Part shown: piece after piece, positions 62,891-64,000 of the stretch
How the letters are laid out: each line of letters opens with the position of its first letter
Numbering within the stretch: the first letter of the stretch is position 1
Origin: Aliikangiella maris
Lineage (GTDB): Bacteria > Pseudomonadota > Gammaproteobacteria > Enterobacterales > Kangiellaceae
Length of the DNA stretch: 64,000 nt
Assembly: GCF_040719265.1 (NCBI RefSeq)
Contig: NZ_JBFDAH010000021.1
Coordinates: forward strand, 1-64,000
Direction: 5' to 3'
Notes under the pieces: model-generated
Seen by the model: the letters and a program-made list of their open reading frames with translations, nothing else
Told to the model about the DNA's origin: nothing
Database searches by the model: none
Made by a program: the position numbers and the translations under genes

Positions 62891-64000
62891 CTATTTGTTG
62901 GTGATACGATGAGAGTTATCACTGATTTGATTGACAATTTCCTGAATAATCTGCTGTGCTAAAACTTCCTTAGAAGCAATATCCAGCAATATTTGCGAGC
63001 CGTCCTTTTTCATTAATAAAAGCTGATTATTTTCGCTGTTAAATCCTAATCCTTCACAGCAAATATCATTTGCACAAATCATATCCAGATTCTTTTTCTC
63101 AAGTTTTTTACGTGCATAAAACTCAAGTGACTGGCTTTCAGCAGCAAATCCAACCACCAATGGCTTATCTTGGCGAGCAGCAACCCAAGCCAATATATCA
63201 GGATTTCGTTGCAGTTTAAGACTCATGACTTCATCATTTTTTTTGATTTTGTGGCAAGACACTTCAACCGGTGAATAATCAGCAACCGCTGCACAACCAA
63301 TAAAAACATCAACCGTTTCAATTTTTTCTTTTACTGCGGCCAACATTTCTGCTGCACTGGTTACTCGAGTTACCTCAACTTCATATGGCGCTCGAATATT
63401 TACCGGCCCCGATATCAACTCAACCTCAGCGCCTGCAATACGTGCTGCTTTTGCCAGAGCGTATCCCATTTTTCCTGAACTGTGATTGGAAATAAATCTA
63501 ACCGGATCAATTGCTTCTACCGTTGGTCCTGCGGTTATCATAACCGTTTTTCCAGCCAAGGGTTTATTCGAAAAGGCAATATCATGTACCTGCTGCGCTA
63601 TATCCTGCGGTTCAAGCATTCGCCCAGCGCCAATATCGCCACATGCCTGCTCACCAACACCAGGACCCAGCACAGTAACACCGCTTTGTGACAACTTTTC
63701 GATATTTTGCTCTGTAATCGAATTGGCCCACATTTGTTGATTCATTGCAGGAGCAACTAACAAAGGCGCATTACTGGCTAATAATATCGTTGTTAGCAGA
63801 TTATCGGCCTCACCGTGAACTATTTTGGCAATAGTATTGGCAGTGGCAGGTGCAATTAAAATCAAGTCAGCCCAGCGGGCTAAATCAATATGCCCCATCG
63901 CAGCTTCTGCTGCTGCATCAAACAATTCTTGATGAACCGGATGGCCAGAAACGGCTTGCAGCGTCATTGGGGTTATAAATTGCTCAGCACCAGGAGTTAA
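62891..64000 (-). CDS. coaBC: CoaBC: phosphopantothenoylcysteine synthetase/decarboxylase (5' end beyond window)
   Basis: A bifunctional coenzyme A enzyme, cut by the window edge. The frame stays open to 64000 (LTPGAEQFITPMTLQAVSG), so the ATG at 63967 is internal. The CoaC decarboxylase part shows LILIAPATANTIAKI and VAPAMNQQMW; the Cys motif is in VGEQACGDIGAGRML. The CoaB synthetase part has VMITAGPTVEAIDPVRFISNHSSGKMGYALA, FIGCAAVADYSP, and the lysine-rich region KLQRNPDILAWV. Only the first part of CoaC is missing. It precedes algC by 26 bp; dut, often between them, is absent. Confidence 0.96.
   Translation of the reverse strand, partial: LTPGAEQFITPMTLQAVSGHPVHQELFDAAAEAAMGHIDLARWADLILIAPATANTIAKIVHGEADNLLTTILLASNAPLLVAPAMNQQMWANSITEQNIEKLSQSGVTVLGPGVGEQACGDIGAGRMLEPQDIAQQVHDIAFSNKPLAGKTVMITAGPTVEAIDPVRFISNHSSGKMGYALAKAARIAGAEVELISGPVNIRAPYEVEVTRVTSAAEMLAAVKEKIETVDVFIGCAAVADYSPVEVSCHKIKKNDEVMSLKLQRNPDILAWVAARQDKPLVVGFAAESQSLEFYARKKLEKKNLDMICANDICCEGLGFNSENNQLLLMKKDGSQILLDIASKEVLAQQIIQEIVNQISDNSHRITNK

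Overview
The window is low-GC gammaproteobacterial chromosome. It carries ubiE-ubiJ-ubiB, tatABC, slmA, an nqrABCDEF operon with apbE and nqrM nearby, carA-carB-greA, and an AlgC-type phosphomannomutase with a long membrane-anchored N-terminus. That gene set points to a marine, Oceanospirillales/Alteromonadales-like bacterium; a Kangiellaceae-type genome (Aliikangiella, Pleionea) would fit, but this is inference from gene content only.

Layout. 1-255: the right end of an IS66-family element abutting a truncated open frame. 315-1552: two small membrane proteins. 1766-7366 (all minus): a polymorphic-toxin locus. One full-length effector gene (with a contig-join artefact inside it) is followed by its immunity gene, then by four displaced toxin C-terminal modules, each with its own candidate immunity gene, and finally by a decayed fragment of one module. 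Every module boundary carries a Val-Pro-Asn/Asp motif encoded by an almost invariant 9-mer, usually directly after the stop codon of the previous immunity gene. 7703-10210: a PAS-PAS-GGDEF diguanylate cyclase and a periplasmic PilJ-N-type sensor-like protein. 10411-15355: greA, carB, carA. 15804-30257 (minus): a second accessory block with a membrane-embedded AraC-type regulator, a secreted glycosidase-like protein, two secreted RHS-core proteins with different C-terminal domains (one a frameshifted lipase-like hydrolase), and a secreted protein of about 2206 residues with YD repeats and seven tandem cysteine-containing modules. The glycosidase-like protein ends in an eighth copy of that module, which ties the block together as one secreted system.

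30806-37214: an acetamidase/formamidase-family lipoprotein (frameshifted in an A8 run), tRNA-Leu(GAG), secG, tpiA, and a YfiN-like GGDEF/EAL protein translationally coupled to a periplasmic protein with three YfiR-like domains. 37639-45915 (plus): nqrABCDEF, terminator, apbE, a nitrilase-family hydrolase, nqrM. 46171-50181 (minus): a lipoprotein overlapping a glucosaminidase gene (candidate effector/immunity pair), a CBS protein, glmM, folP. 50399-59563 (plus): ubiE, ubiJ, ubiB, a HIT protein, tatABC, a small secreted protein behind a hexanucleotide repeat, a YdcF-like protein, pyrE, and a secreted coiled-coil protein. 59734-64000 (minus): slmA, algC, and coaBC running off the window end.

Most of the window is housekeeping. 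The unusual material is 1.7-7.4 kb (cassette array), 15.7-30.3 kb (split RHS system with a shared, unrecognised module) and 33.6-37.2 kb (triple-YfiR regulator).
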